Shown here: positions 27,816 to 35,946 of the stretch, piece by piece
Layout of the letters: each line of letters begins with the position of its first letter
Position numbering within the stretch: position 1 is the stretch's first letter
Source of the DNA: Bradyrhizobium sp. KBS0727
GTDB taxonomy: Bacteria; Pseudomonadota; Alphaproteobacteria; Rhizobiales; Xanthobacteraceae
Assembly: GCF_005937885.2 (NCBI RefSeq)
Contig: NZ_CP042176.1
Span: 2,165,501 to 2,229,500, forward strand
Direction of reading: 5' to 3'
DNA: 64,000 nucleotides
Notes under the pieces: model-generated
The model's input: the letters and a program-made list of their open reading frames with translations, nothing else
Databases searched by the model: none
Told to the model about the DNA's origin: nothing
Position numbers and translations under genes: made by a program

Positions 27816-28547
27816 TCAGACGGTGGTGATGAAGGGGTCAAATTTCGCACGTGCGAAGGCGGGCCGGGCCTGTATTTTAGTCCACCATTCGCTGACGCGG
27901 GGATGTTTCTTGGGCGCGACTTCATCGGGCGCGATTTCCTCATCCAGCCGCTTCACGAACGGCACCGCGGCGATATCGGCGATCGAATAGGCCGTGCCAA
28001 CCATCCAGCCGGACGGCTTCAGCGCTTCTTCCATCTTGTCCAGCAACTGCGTGACCAGTCTGGTCCGCGCGGCGTCGCGCTCTTCCTCGGTGTAGGGCTT
28101 GCGCGCCACCCGCAGCCAGGCTTCCTGGCGTTCCTTGCTCGGGATGTTCTTCAGCTTCTCGGCCAGTTCCGCATCGGTCCATTGCGACGCCGTCTTCTGC
28201 AGATGATGGCGCCAGTTGAAGATGATGAGATTGCCGATCAGGCCGTCGATATGCCGGATCCAGTTGCGCATCTCGGCGCGCAGGTAGGGCGTATCCGGCC
28301 GCAGCGGCGGATCGGGGTAGGTCTCGTCGAGATATTCGCAGATCGTGCCGCTTTCGTGCAGCGGCTTGCCGTCATGGATCATGGTCGGGATCACGCCGAG
28401 CGGATTGATCTTCAGGTATTCCGGCGAATGATGCTCCAGGTTCGCCATGTCGACCACATGGCCTTGATAGGCGAGGCCCTTTTCCTCAAGGCACAGCCGG
28501 ACGCGGCGCGAAGCGCTCGAGCGCCAGCCGTGATGAAGAACGATCAT
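27816..28547 (-). CDS. Glutathione S-transferase family protein
   Basis: 243 residues from ATG 28547 (MIVLHHGWRSSASRRVRLCLEEKGL). Thioredoxin-like N-domain with the cis-Pro motif GVIPTMIHDGKPLHESGTICEYLDE (glutathione gamma-glutamyl site), then an all-helical C-domain ending in SIADIAAVPFVKRLDEE. The likely catalytic residue is a serine in WRSSASRR. Some bacterial GSTs in catabolic operons open ethers, epoxides or isomerise maleyl compounds. In this operon a role in the degradation of the imported compound is more likely than general detoxification (inference). Confidence 0.9.
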   Translation of the reverse strand: MIVLHHGWRSSASRRVRLCLEEKGLAYQGHVVDMANLEHHSPEYLKINPLGVIPTMIHDGKPLHESGTICEYLDETYPDPPLRPDTPYLRAEMRNWIRHIDGLIGNLIIFNWRHHLQKTASQWTDAELAEKLKNIPSKERQEAWLRVARKPYTEEERDAARTRLVTQLLDKMEEALKPSGWMVGTAYSIADIAAVPFVKRLDEEIAPDEVAPKKHPRVSEWWTKIQARPAFARAKFDPFITTV

Positions 28548-28575
28548 GCGGAAACTCCGCGCAATTCGGGGAGGC

Positions 28576-29610
28576 TCAGACGCCAAACGTGTCGCGCCAC
28601 TTTTCGGTGAGCTCGGGAATGCCCTTGATGATTTCAGCAATCGTCGGGCGGATGGTCTTCAATTCGTCGAGCTTCTTGAAACCGGCGGGTAGCACGGTGT
28701 CGCGCCGCAACGGGATGCCGAATTCCTCGATATCTTCGGCTGCGGTATCGCTGGAATAGAGAAATTCCATGAACAGTTTTGCGGCGTTGGGATGCTTGCT
28801 GTTCTTCAGGACCGCTGAACCGGAGATCATCAGCACCGAGCCTTCCTCAGGGTAGGATACCGCGATCGGATTGCCCTGCGCGGCATTGCGCAGCACCAGC
28901 GCGGACGGGCTGGCGCCAATGCTGCGCTCGCCCGACACTTGAACGGTTACCGTGTCGATGATGGAGCGGCCGACATGCGGCTTCAGCGCCGCCAGTTGCT
29001 CGAAGTAGTCCCAGCCGTAGAGTTTGTTCATCTGCACCACCCAGGTGCCGACGAAACCCGAGAAGCCGGGATGGCCGACCACCGACTGGCCCTTCCATTT
29101 CGGATCGATGAATTCCTTCCAGCTTTTCGGCGCCTGTTCCGGCTTCACCTTGTTGGTGTTGTAGGCAAGGCCGACAGTGGTGGCGTTGACGATCTGGTAG
29201 GCGTCATCGGGATCGACGCCGTGAAAGCGGCTGTCGATCTGGTCGATCGATCGCATCTTGTAGGGCATCAGGACGCCGCGGTCCTTCAATGCCACGAACT
29301 GTCCCATGTCGGTGGTGGAGAACACGTCACAATTGGCGGCGTTGGCCTGAAGGTCCTGGCTCAGCCGCTGATAGGCGACCTGCGCCGTCGACCGCACCAC
29401 ATTCACCTTCACGCCGGGGAAAGCCTTGGAGAAGATCGCCCCATGCTTCTCGGAACGGTCCGACGGCCAGTAGACGCTGTACCAGGTCAGTTCGCCTTCC
29501 TGCTTTGCCTTGGCGTAGAGTTCGGCGATGTAGTCGGCTTGCGCGGAAGCGGGCCGCAATCCCATCAGCGCAAGCGCGGTTCCGGTCAGAAAGTTTCTTC
29601 GGTTCAGCAT
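28576..29610 (-). CDS. ABC transporter extracellular solute-binding protein, Fe3+/putrescine type
   Basis: 344 residues from ATG 29610 (MLNRRNFLTGTALALMG), giving a twin-arginine-type signal peptide with cleavage near ASAQA. Mature protein belongs to SBP_bac_1/AfuA-like receptors: LTWYSVYWPSDRSEKHG, LAYNTNKVKPEQAPKSWKEFIDPKWKG and ISGSAVLKNSKHPNAAKLFMEFL. It lacks the tyrosine pair that marks ferric-binding proteins in any obvious position, so an organic ligand is at least as likely as iron. First gene of the leftward operon, facing the GntR gene. Confidence 0.9.
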   Translation of the reverse strand: MLNRRNFLTGTALALMGLRPASAQADYIAELYAKAKQEGELTWYSVYWPSDRSEKHGAIFSKAFPGVKVNVVRSTAQVAYQRLSQDLQANAANCDVFSTTDMGQFVALKDRGVLMPYKMRSIDQIDSRFHGVDPDDAYQIVNATTVGLAYNTNKVKPEQAPKSWKEFIDPKWKGQSVVGHPGFSGFVGTWVVQMNKLYGWDYFEQLAALKPHVGRSIIDTVTVQVSGERSIGASPSALVLRNAAQGNPIAVSYPEEGSVLMISGSAVLKNSKHPNAAKLFMEFLYSSDTAAEDIEEFGIPLRRDTVLPAGFKKLDELKTIRPTIAEIIKGIPELTEKWRDTFGV

Positions 29611-29714
29611 GGCGTTCCCTGCAAGCTGACGCGCCCGGGCGTCTTCGTCTCGACGCTCTCGGGCGTCTTCGAAAGCCATTTCAGCATTGATTTAATGTGT
29701 GCGCAATGCTCTTG

Positions 29715-29726
29715 TATGTATACATA
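29715..29726. promoter_or_regulatory. Palindromic operator for the adjacent GntR-family regulator
   Basis: Perfect 12-bp palindrome tatgtatacata in the 128-bp divergent region, 12 bp before the GntR ATG. Its core GT-at-AC fits the N-GT-N-AC pattern of FadR-subfamily operators. The position suits autoregulation and control of the opposite transport/CoA operon. Confidence 0.6.
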
Positions 29727-29738
29727 GAGGAACCCGCG

Positions 29739-30395
29739 ATGCGCGCCAGAACCAGCGATGCCCTGCGTAAGGAGATCGAGGACGATATCGAGCACGGCCG
29801 GCTGTCGCCGGGCGACAAGCTCGACGAGCAGACGCTGGCGGAGCGGTTCGAGGTGTCACGCACGCCGGCGCGCGAAGCCCTGCTGCAACTGGCGGCGGCC
29901 GGCATCGTGCGGCTGGTGCCGCGACAGGGTGCTGTGGTCTGCAGCGTGTCGCCGCAACTCGCCATCGGGATGGTGGAAGTGCTGACCGCGCTGGAAGCGG
30001 AAGCGGCCGGGCTCGCGGCCCGGCGGATGTCGTCGACCGAGAAGGCGCAGCTCGCCAAATTGCACCTGGCGTCGCAGGCCGCGGTCAAGCGGCTGGACAG
30101 CCCCGCCTACATCAAGAACAACGCCGCCTTCCATGCTGCGATCTACGAGGGGGCGCGCAACGAATTCCTGGCCGAACAGATCCGGGCGACGCGGTTGCGG
30201 ATGCGCTTCTATCATCGCTCCAGCCTCTATCAGCCGGCGCGTCTGAAGGCGTCGTTCCAGGAGCACGCGCGCGTCGTGGAAGCGATCAAGAGCGGCGACG
30301 ACGCGCAGGCTCAGCAGCTGATGCGCGAGCACATCCTGTTCGGCGGCCGGGTGTTCGCCGACCTGATCGCCAATCTCACCAACCGAAAGCCCTGA
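29739..30395 (+). CDS. GntR-family transcriptional regulator (FadR/FCD type)
   Basis: 218 residues from ATG 29739, preceded by AGAGG; an ATG 14 codons upstream would overlap the operator. Winged helix at residues 1-70 (SDALRKEIEDDIEHGRLSPGDKLDEQTLAERFEVSRTPAREAL in overlapping parts), then an all-helical FCD effector domain with the metal-ligand pattern NNAAFHAAIYEGARN and HARVVEAI…MREHI. FCD regulators bind small carboxylates. Divergent to the CoA/transport operon and 4 bp before a quinone oxidoreductase gene, so it probably controls both. Confidence 0.92.
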   Translation: MRARTSDALRKEIEDDIEHGRLSPGDKLDEQTLAERFEVSRTPAREALLQLAAAGIVRLVPRQGAVVCSVSPQLAIGMVEVLTALEAEAAGLAARRMSSTEKAQLAKLHLASQAAVKRLDSPAYIKNNAAFHAAIYEGARNEFLAEQIRATRLRMRFYHRSSLYQPARLKASFQEHARVVEAIKSGDDAQAQQLMREHILFGGRVFADLIANLTNRKP

Positions 30396-30399
30396 CATC

Positions 30400-31380
30400 A
30401 TGAAGACTGCCGTCGTTCGCATTCACCGCCATGGCGGGCCCGAAGTGCTGCAATATGAAGTGGTCGACCTGCGCGATCCCGGTCCCGGCGAGGTGCTGCT
30501 GAAGCAAACCGCGATCGGGCTGAACTTCGCCGATACCTATCAGCGCGAAGGCGAGGCCGGGCCGCATGATGCCGGTAGCCTGCCGGTCGTGCTGGGCGGG
30601 CAGGGCGCCGGCGTGGTCGAGGCCACAGGCTCTGGCGTTTCCGGCTTCAAGGTGGGCGACAGGGTCGCCTATATCCATCCCGGCGCCTATGCCGAGCGCC
30701 GCGTCGTGCCCGCCGACAAGTTGTTGCATCTGCCGCCGGGGATTTCCGACCAGGTGGCGGCGGCGGCGCTGTTGCGCGGCCTGACGGCCGAATATCTGGT
30801 GCGGCGGCTCTACCGGATAAAGCCCGGCGATACCGCGCTGGTTCATGCGGCTGCGGGCGGCATGGGGCTGTTGCTGGGGCAATGGGCAAAAGCGCTCGGC
30901 GCGCGCGTGATCGGCACCGTCGGCGCCGATAGCAAGGTCGAGATCGCCAAGGCCCATGGCTGCAGCGACGTGATCGTCTATAGCCGTGAGGACTTCGCCG
31001 CCCGCACCATGGAACTGACGGATGGCGCAGGCGCCGACGTGATCTATGACGGCGTCGGCAAATCGGCGTTCCTGAAATCGCTCGATTGCGTGAGACCCAT
31101 GGGCATGGTGATCAGCTATGGCACGGCGTCAGGCAATGTCGGCGCCTTCGACCTGCAGCTCCTGCATCGCAAGTCCATCATCGTGACGCGGCCGACGCTG
31201 CGCACCTGGATCGCCAAGCGCAGCGACTACGAGGCGGCCGCGGCTGCGTTCTTCGACGCGGTGATGTCAGGCAAGGTCCGCGTCGAGGTCAACCGCTCTT
31301 ACGCGCTGCGCGACATCAAGCGGGCCCATCAGGAGCTGCACAGCCGGGCCACGGTCGGCCCGGCCATCATTATCCCATAA
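30400..31380 (+). CDS. Quinone oxidoreductase-like NADPH-dependent dehydrogenase (MDR, zinc-free)
   Basis: 326-residue zeta-crystallin/QOR-type enzyme: MKTAVVRIHRHGGPEVLQYEVVD start, substrate-site GLNFADTYQREG, nucleotide-binding AAAGGMGLLLGQWAKALGARVIGTVG. It lacks the zinc-binding cysteines of alcohol dehydrogenases. Reduces quinones or alpha,beta-unsaturated carbonyls with NADPH. The 4-bp gap after the GntR gene shows co-transcription, so it may serve the same catabolic pathway, for example reducing an enone intermediate. Confidence 0.9.
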   Translation: MKTAVVRIHRHGGPEVLQYEVVDLRDPGPGEVLLKQTAIGLNFADTYQREGEAGPHDAGSLPVVLGGQGAGVVEATGSGVSGFKVGDRVAYIHPGAYAERRVVPADKLLHLPPGISDQVAAAALLRGLTAEYLVRRLYRIKPGDTALVHAAAGGMGLLLGQWAKALGARVIGTVGADSKVEIAKAHGCSDVIVYSREDFAARTMELTDGAGADVIYDGVGKSAFLKSLDCVRPMGMVISYGTASGNVGAFDLQLLHRKSIIVTRPTLRTWIAKRSDYEAAAAAFFDAVMSGKVRVEVNRSYALRDIKRAHQELHSRATVGPAIIIP

Positions 31381-31397
31381 CGGGGCTTTTATTTTTT

Positions 31398-31446
31398 GAG
31401 CATGATCTTTTCGAAAAACCGGTACCCACTTTTTCGGATCATGCTC
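31398..31446. repeat. Dispersed intergenic palindrome (gagcatgatc family), likely bidirectional terminator
   Basis: Arms gagcatgatc (31398-31407) and gatcatgctc (31437-31446) are exact reverse complements; between them lies ttttcg…ccggtaccc…ttttcg. I recall this element as common between genes in Bradyrhizobium and relatives (not searched). It separates two converging genes and touches the stop codon of the L,D-transpeptidase gene. Confidence 0.75.
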
Positions 31447-32783
31447 TACTGCGTCATATGCGCCGTCAGCGGATGGGCGGCGGCCTTGTTGAAGAAGGCG
31501 GCTTCCTCCGCGGTCGCTTCCAGCAGCTGTTCGTCCTGCGCATAGATGTCGTTGCGGAACTGCACCGTCTGGTCCTTGGTCATCCACGCCGTCAGGTAGA
31601 TCCAGGCCACCGGAATCTTTTTGGTGACGCGGATGTCATGGCGCTCGCCGGTCGCAATCGCCGCATCGATCGCGGCGCGGCTCCATTGCGGCTGATCCTT
31701 CAACAGCCATGCCGCGAGGTCGCGCACATTGTCGACGCGCGAGCAGCCGTGCGAATCGAAACGGTAGTCGTCGTTGAACAGGTTGCGCTGATTGGTGTCG
31801 TGCATGTAGACCGAATAGGAATTCGGCATGTCGATCTTGACGGCGCCGAGTGCGTTCCAGGTGCCGGACTGCTGGCGCACCGTGAAGTTCGGCGTGTGGG
31901 CGCCGGACCAGTCGACCGACTGCGGATCGATCGGCGCATCGTTGGCGCCGAGCACGTCCATGTGCATGCGGGACAGATAGGTCGGGTCCTTGCGCATATG
32001 CGCGGAAATCTCGCTCTTGGCGATCGACGACGGCACGGTCCAGGTCGGGTTGAGATTGACGCTGGTGATTTCGGCGGTCAGGGTCGGCGACGGTTTTTCG
32101 GTCTTGCCGACGATGACGCGATAGCGCCGCACCACCTTGTCGTCCTCGACGGCCTCGGCAAACGTCGCCGGGATATTCACGACCACATAGCGCTGGCCGA
32201 ACGGAAAGTTGATGTTTTCGAGGCGCGTCAGCGAGGCTTCGAGCTGCTTGATGCGCTTCTGGATGGAAACGTTGAGCGCGGCCAGGGTGCGCGGAGTCAC
32301 CGTTCCGGTCAGCGCCAAGCCGTGGCGGGCCTGGAAGCGCTTGACGGCTTCGGCGAGAGCATCGTCGTAGGCGCCGGAGGCCTTGTCGGCGGCAAGATCG
32401 CCGGTGACGATCAGTCGCTTGCGCAACAGGTCGTCATTCGGCCCCTGGACTCCCTGCGCGAATTTCGCGTCGGCGGGAATGGTCGGCCATCCGCCGCGTA
32501 CCGCCAGATCCGAGTAACTGAGCGCGGCGTCGCGGATCCGCTGCGCGCTGCCTTCGTCGAAGGTCGGTTCGTGCGAAAGCGCCAGCGCTGCGGCCGAACG
32601 TGATTCCGGCGTCGATGTAGCGACGGCGGGCTTTGGCGGCGCCGTATGCGCGGCCGGCGCTGTGCCCGCCGCTGCGGCCGGGTGGGGCGCTGCCGGTGAA
32701 CTCGCCGCAGATCCGGCGCCTTGGCCAAACGCCGGCCCGGCCACGAGCCATGCGGCCATGGCAACGATTGTCATTCTCTGCAT
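31446..32783 (-). CDS. L,D-transpeptidase family protein (YkuD), peptidoglycan cross-linking
   Basis: 445 residues with signal peptide (MQRMTIVAMAAWLVAGPAFGQ), a 50-residue Ala/Pro-rich linker, a peptidoglycan-binding_1 domain near residues 130-172 (AVKRFQARHGLALTGTVTPRTLAALN), and a YkuD catalytic domain with the SHGCSRV motif (His345, Cys347). It is of the larger YcbB/LdtD-like type. Makes 3-3 cross-links between meso-diaminopimelate residues or attaches proteins to peptidoglycan in the periplasm; these cross-links are abundant in Rhizobiales. Monocistronic. Confidence 0.92.
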   Translation of the reverse strand: MQRMTIVAMAAWLVAGPAFGQGAGSAASSPAAPHPAAAAGTAPAAHTAPPKPAVATSTPESRSAAALALSHEPTFDEGSAQRIRDAALSYSDLAVRGGWPTIPADAKFAQGVQGPNDDLLRKRLIVTGDLAADKASGAYDDALAEAVKRFQARHGLALTGTVTPRTLAALNVSIQKRIKQLEASLTRLENINFPFGQRYVVVNIPATFAEAVEDDKVVRRYRVIVGKTEKPSPTLTAEITSVNLNPTWTVPSSIAKSEISAHMRKDPTYLSRMHMDVLGANDAPIDPQSVDWSGAHTPNFTVRQQSGTWNALGAVKIDMPNSYSVYMHDTNQRNLFNDDYRFDSHGCSRVDNVRDLAAWLLKDQPQWSRAAIDAAIATGERHDIRVTKKIPVAWIYLTAWMTKDQTVQFRNDIYAQDEQLLEATAEEAAFFNKAAAHPLTAHMTQ

Positions 32784-32913
32784 GTCAGACTTCCCTATGT
32801 CAGGCTTGTTCGGAATGTGCGCGATGCGCGGGAGTTGAAATCAAATGCCCGGCCGCCCGGACTGAACGAATGAGCTAGGCTGCTCCACGACAGCGTTTGG
32901 CAAGGATTACCCC

Positions 32914-32979
32914 ATGAGAGTTGCGGTAAGATTAAGTTGCCGTTGCGGCTGTTGCACTGCCGCAAATCCCCAGGCCTAA
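32914..32979 (+). CDS. Candidate cysteine-rich 21-residue leader peptide
   Basis: ATG 32914 with AAGGA 7 nt upstream, stop TAA at 32977. The peptide opens MRVAVRLS and has CRCGCC at residues 9-14, four cysteines in six residues. The Cys codons overlap the first arm and loop of a 7-bp hairpin (32943-32965), and a second hairpin follows at 32984-33004. The arrangement resembles amino-acid-sensing leader peptides and precedes a TctC-type binding-protein gene by 137 bp. Whether it is translated is unproven. Confidence 0.5.
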   Translation: MRVAVRLSCRCGCCTAANPQA

Positions 32980-33004
32980 ATCTGAAGCTCAAATTTGGAG
33001 CTTC
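32943..33004 (+). promoter_or_regulatory. Two consecutive hairpins in the leader before the TctC-type gene
   Basis: Hairpin 1: ttgcggc (32943-32949) with gccgcaa (32959-32965), overlapping the cysteine codons of the mini-ORF. Hairpin 2: gaagctc (32984-32990) with gagcttc (32998-33004), 7-nt loop. Ribosome stalling at the cysteine codons could alter hairpin 1. No U-tract follows hairpin 2, so a Rho-independent attenuator is not evident. Confidence 0.4.
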
Positions 33005-33116
33005 GATCCAAAGCCGGCGGATCGCCGTGATTGGACTTTTGTCTCCTTTGATATGTCGCCGCGGCGGCTATGGTGGTTCGCAACAGAATCAAGAAAAGCG
33101 TGACTGGGAGAACGGC

Positions 33117-34100
33117 ATGCCGTTGACGCGCCGGGAAGCGATTGCAGGGTGTGGCGGAGCGTTGGCTTGGCTCGCAGGTTCACCGTCGTCGGCGCAATCG
33201 GCCTATCCCGCCCGGACCATCAAGATGATCGTGCCTTATCCGGCCGGCGGCACCACCGATCTGCTCGGGCGGCTGGTTGCCGACCAGCTCAAGAGCGGCC
33301 TCGATGCAACCGTCATCGTCGAGAACAAGCCGGGAGCCGGCACGACGCTCGGCGCCGATCAGGTCGCCAAGTCCGACCCGGACGGTTACACGCTGTTGAT
33401 GGCGACCTCGACCACGCTCGCCATCAACAAGACGCTCTACAAAAAACTGCCTTACGATCCCGCGAAGGATTTCGCGCCGATCGCGCTGGTCGCCGGCGTC
33501 CCCTTTGCGCTGATCATCAATCCCGCGATCCCGGCGAAGACGCTCGTCGAATTCATTGCCTACGCCAAATCAAAACCGGGACTGGCCTACGGCTCGGCCG
33601 GTAACGGCAGCCCGCAACATCTTGGCGCCGAGATGCTGAAGTCGGCGGCGGGTATCGATATCAGGCACGTGCCCTATCGCGGCAGCGTGCCGGCCATGCT
33701 CGACGTGATCGCGGGGCATATCCCGTTCATGGTGGTGGATCTGCAGCCGGCGCTGCCGCAGATCCGCGAAGGCAAGGTGAGGGTGCTCGGCGTGACCACG
33801 CCAAAGCGCGTCGCCGCGGCCCCCGACATTCCGACGCTTGCCGAAGCCGGGCTTCCCGGCTTTGAACTGGTCGCCTGGCAGGGCGTGGTGGCGCCGTCGG
33901 GCACGCCGCGCCCGATCGTCGATGCGCTGGCGGCGCAGATCGCCAAACTGATGGCCGATCCCGCGATGCGGCACAAGTTGACGGCGATGTCGCTGGAGCC
34001 GCTGCCGCCCTCGACACCGGATGGTTTTGCCGCTTACATCAAGACCGAAATCGAACGCTGGGCGGTGATCGTACAGAACTCCGGCGCCGAGTTCGAATGA
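33117..34100 (+). CDS. Tripartite tricarboxylate transporter substrate-binding protein (TctC/Bug family)
   Basis: 327 residues from ATG 33117 (MPLTRREAIAGCGGALAWLAG), with TGGGAG upstream and a Tat-like signal (TRREAIAGC). Mature part has the Bug signatures YPARTIKMIVPYPAGGTTDLLGR, NKPGAGTTLGADQVAKSDPDGYTLL and VPYRGSVPAMLDVIAGHI. Periplasmic receptor for a carboxylate-type ligand. No tctA or tctB membrane genes are nearby, so it is an orphan receptor, as is common for this family. The next gene is a flavin monooxygenase, which may act on the same compound. Confidence 0.92.
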   Translation: MPLTRREAIAGCGGALAWLAGSPSSAQSAYPARTIKMIVPYPAGGTTDLLGRLVADQLKSGLDATVIVENKPGAGTTLGADQVAKSDPDGYTLLMATSTTLAINKTLYKKLPYDPAKDFAPIALVAGVPFALIINPAIPAKTLVEFIAYAKSKPGLAYGSAGNGSPQHLGAEMLKSAAGIDIRHVPYRGSVPAMLDVIAGHIPFMVVDLQPALPQIREGKVRVLGVTTPKRVAAAPDIPTLAEAGLPGFELVAWQGVVAPSGTPRPIVDALAAQIAKLMADPAMRHKLTAMSLEPLPPSTPDGFAAYIKTEIERWAVIVQNSGAEFE

Positions 34101-34162
34101 CGCGACGAAAGATCAAGAAAACAAAGAAGTCTTGAAATGACTCACCTGCAGGCGCACCGCCC

Positions 34163-35839
34163 GTGCCCGACATGAATGATCCCGATGTCCTGATCGTCGG
34201 CGCCGGACCGGTCGGGCTGACGCTTGCGATCGACCTCGCCTGGCGAGGTATCGCCGTGACCGTGGTGGAGACGCGCGCGGCTGCCGCGCCGCCCGAGCCG
34301 AAATGCAATCACGTCGCTGCCCGTACCATGGAGATCTTCCGGCGGCTTGGCCTCGCCGACAAGGTCCGCAATGCCGGATTGCCGGCGGATTATCCGCACG
34401 ACATCAGCTACCGCACCTCGTTCACGGGCCAGGAGCTGACACGGATTCATATTCCCTGCCGGCGCGACCGTTTTACGGCGACCGAGGGCCCCGACTGCAA
34501 CTGGCCGACGCCGGAGCCGCCGCACCGCATCAACCAGATCTTTCTGGAGCCGATCCTGTTTGCGCATGCAGCCGCGCAGTCGCGCATCCGCATCATCAGC
34601 CGCACCACGGTCGGAGATGTCGTGATCGCGGACGATGGCGCGCGCGCAGGCTTGCGTGACCTCGACACCGGCGCGGTTACGCCGGTGAACTGCCGCTACC
34701 TGATCGGTTGCGACGGCGCGCGCTCGATCGTTCGCAAGGCGATCGGCGCCGAACTGTCCGGCGATGCCGTGATCCAGCGCGTGCAGTCGACCTACATCCG
34801 CGCGCCCGGGCTGATCGATCGCCAGCACAGCGCGCCTGCCTGGGGTACCGGGTCGATCAATCCGCGCCGCTCGGGCATGGTCTATGCGATCGACGGCCGC
34901 GAGCGCTGGCTGGTGCACAATTACATGAAGCCGGGCGAGGGCGATTTCGACGAGGTCGATCGCGATGCCTGCCTGCGGACCATCCTCGGCGTGGAAGACG
35001 GTTTCAACTACGAGATCATCTCGAAGGAAGACTGGTATGGCCGCCGGCTGATTGCCGATAAATTTCGCGACCGCTGCGCCTTCATCGTCGGCGACGCCGC
35101 CCATATCTGGGTGCCCTATGCCGGCTACGGCATGAATGCCGGCATTGCGGATGCCATGAACCTTTCATGGCTGCTGGCGGCTCATCTTAATGGTTGGGCG
35201 CCGTCGGCCATCCTCGACGCCTATCAGGCGGAGCGGTGGCCGATCACCAGCCAGGTCTCACGGTTTGCGATGTCGCACGCGGAGGCCGAAATCCGCCGCC
35301 GCGGTTCGGTGCCCGACGAAATCGAGCAAGCGGGACCGGAAGGTGAGCGCGCGCGCCGCGAGGTCGGCCGTCTCACCTACGAAATTAATGTTCAGCAATA
35401 TGCCTGCGCCGGGCTCAACTTCGGCACCTATTATGATCGTTCGCCGATCATCGCCTATGACGGCGCCACCCATCCGGCCTACACGATGGACAGCTACACG
35501 CCGTCGACGGTGCCGGGTTGTCGCACGCCGCATCTGTGGTGCACGGACGGCCGCTCGCTCTATGACGCGATGGGGCCGGAATTCACGCTGTTGCGGTTCG
35601 ATCCCGCCGAAGACGTCGCGGCGCTCGAAGCCGCCGCACGGCTCAGAGGCGTACCGCTCAGGATTCTCGACGTCGAACGGCCGGACTCTGCCATCTCAGA
35701 TGGCTCTGCCATCTACGATGGCGACAAACTGGTTTTGTCCAGGCCGGACCAACATGTGGCCTGGCGCAGCAACAGGCTACCCGCCGATTCTCTCGCAACG
35801 ATCGATCGGGTCCGCGGTGCCGCGATCCAGGCGCGATAG
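34163..35839 (+). CDS. FAD-dependent aromatic-ring monooxygenase (PheA/TfdB-like hydroxylase)
   Basis: 558-residue single-component flavin hydroxylase starting at GTG 34163 or ATG 34172. FAD-binding GAGPVG (residues 13-18), DG-type motif IGCDGARSIVRKAIG, and GD motif VGDAAHIWVPYAGYGMNAGIADAMNLSWLL. A thioredoxin-like C-terminal domain (residues about 480-558) is typical of phenol-hydroxylase-like members. Hydroxylates an aromatic ring with NAD(P)H and O2. A 12-codon ORF (34137-34175) ends in ATGA across the second start, suggesting coupling. An in-frame 18-bp duplication is present at 35684-35719 in the C-terminal domain. Confidence 0.88.
   Translation: MPDMNDPDVLIVGAGPVGLTLAIDLAWRGIAVTVVETRAAAAPPEPKCNHVAARTMEIFRRLGLADKVRNAGLPADYPHDISYRTSFTGQELTRIHIPCRRDRFTATEGPDCNWPTPEPPHRINQIFLEPILFAHAAAQSRIRIISRTTVGDVVIADDGARAGLRDLDTGAVTPVNCRYLIGCDGARSIVRKAIGAELSGDAVIQRVQSTYIRAPGLIDRQHSAPAWGTGSINPRRSGMVYAIDGRERWLVHNYMKPGEGDFDEVDRDACLRTILGVEDGFNYEIISKEDWYGRRLIADKFRDRCAFIVGDAAHIWVPYAGYGMNAGIADAMNLSWLLAAHLNGWAPSAILDAYQAERWPITSQVSRFAMSHAEAEIRRRGSVPDEIEQAGPEGERARREVGRLTYEINVQQYACAGLNFGTYYDRSPIIAYDGATHPAYTMDSYTPSTVPGCRTPHLWCTDGRSLYDAMGPEFTLLRFDPAEDVAALEAAARLRGVPLRILDVERPDSAISDGSAIYDGDKLVLSRPDQHVAWRSNRLPADSLATIDRVRGAAIQAR
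35684..35719 (+). repeat. In-frame 18-bp imperfect duplication within the monooxygenase gene
   Basis: Units gactctgccatctcagat (35684-35701) and ggctctgccatctacgat (35702-35719) differ at three positions and encode DSAISD and GSAIYD in tandem. The reading frame is kept. Confidence 0.75.
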
Positions 35840-35847
35840 CGCCCATA

Positions 35848-35946
35848 GCGTTTTCGAGCGAAGTGGGCGCCGGTTCGCGTAAAGAAAACGCGTCAAACAA
35901 AAGAGTAGAGCCCGGTTCTGATTCAATCAGAACCGATAAGGCTCTA
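35848..35946. repeat. Composite dispersed palindromic repeat between converging genes
   Basis: Two joined elements. The first pairs gcgttttc (35848-35855) with gaaaacgc (35884-35891) around cggttcgcg. The second is a hairpin with tagagcc/ggctcta outer arms (35906-35912, 35940-35946) and an inner perfect 9-bp stem ggttctgat/atcagaacc (35914-35934). Both resemble intergenic repeats common in Bradyrhizobium (recalled). The second supplies the TAG stop of the leftward regulator gene and probably its terminator. Confidence 0.75.

Noticed and set aside
28576..29610. Dedicated iron(III) importer
   Set aside because: The family is shared with organic-acid and polyamine importers; no clear ferric-ligand tyrosine pair was seen and the operon is catabolic in content.
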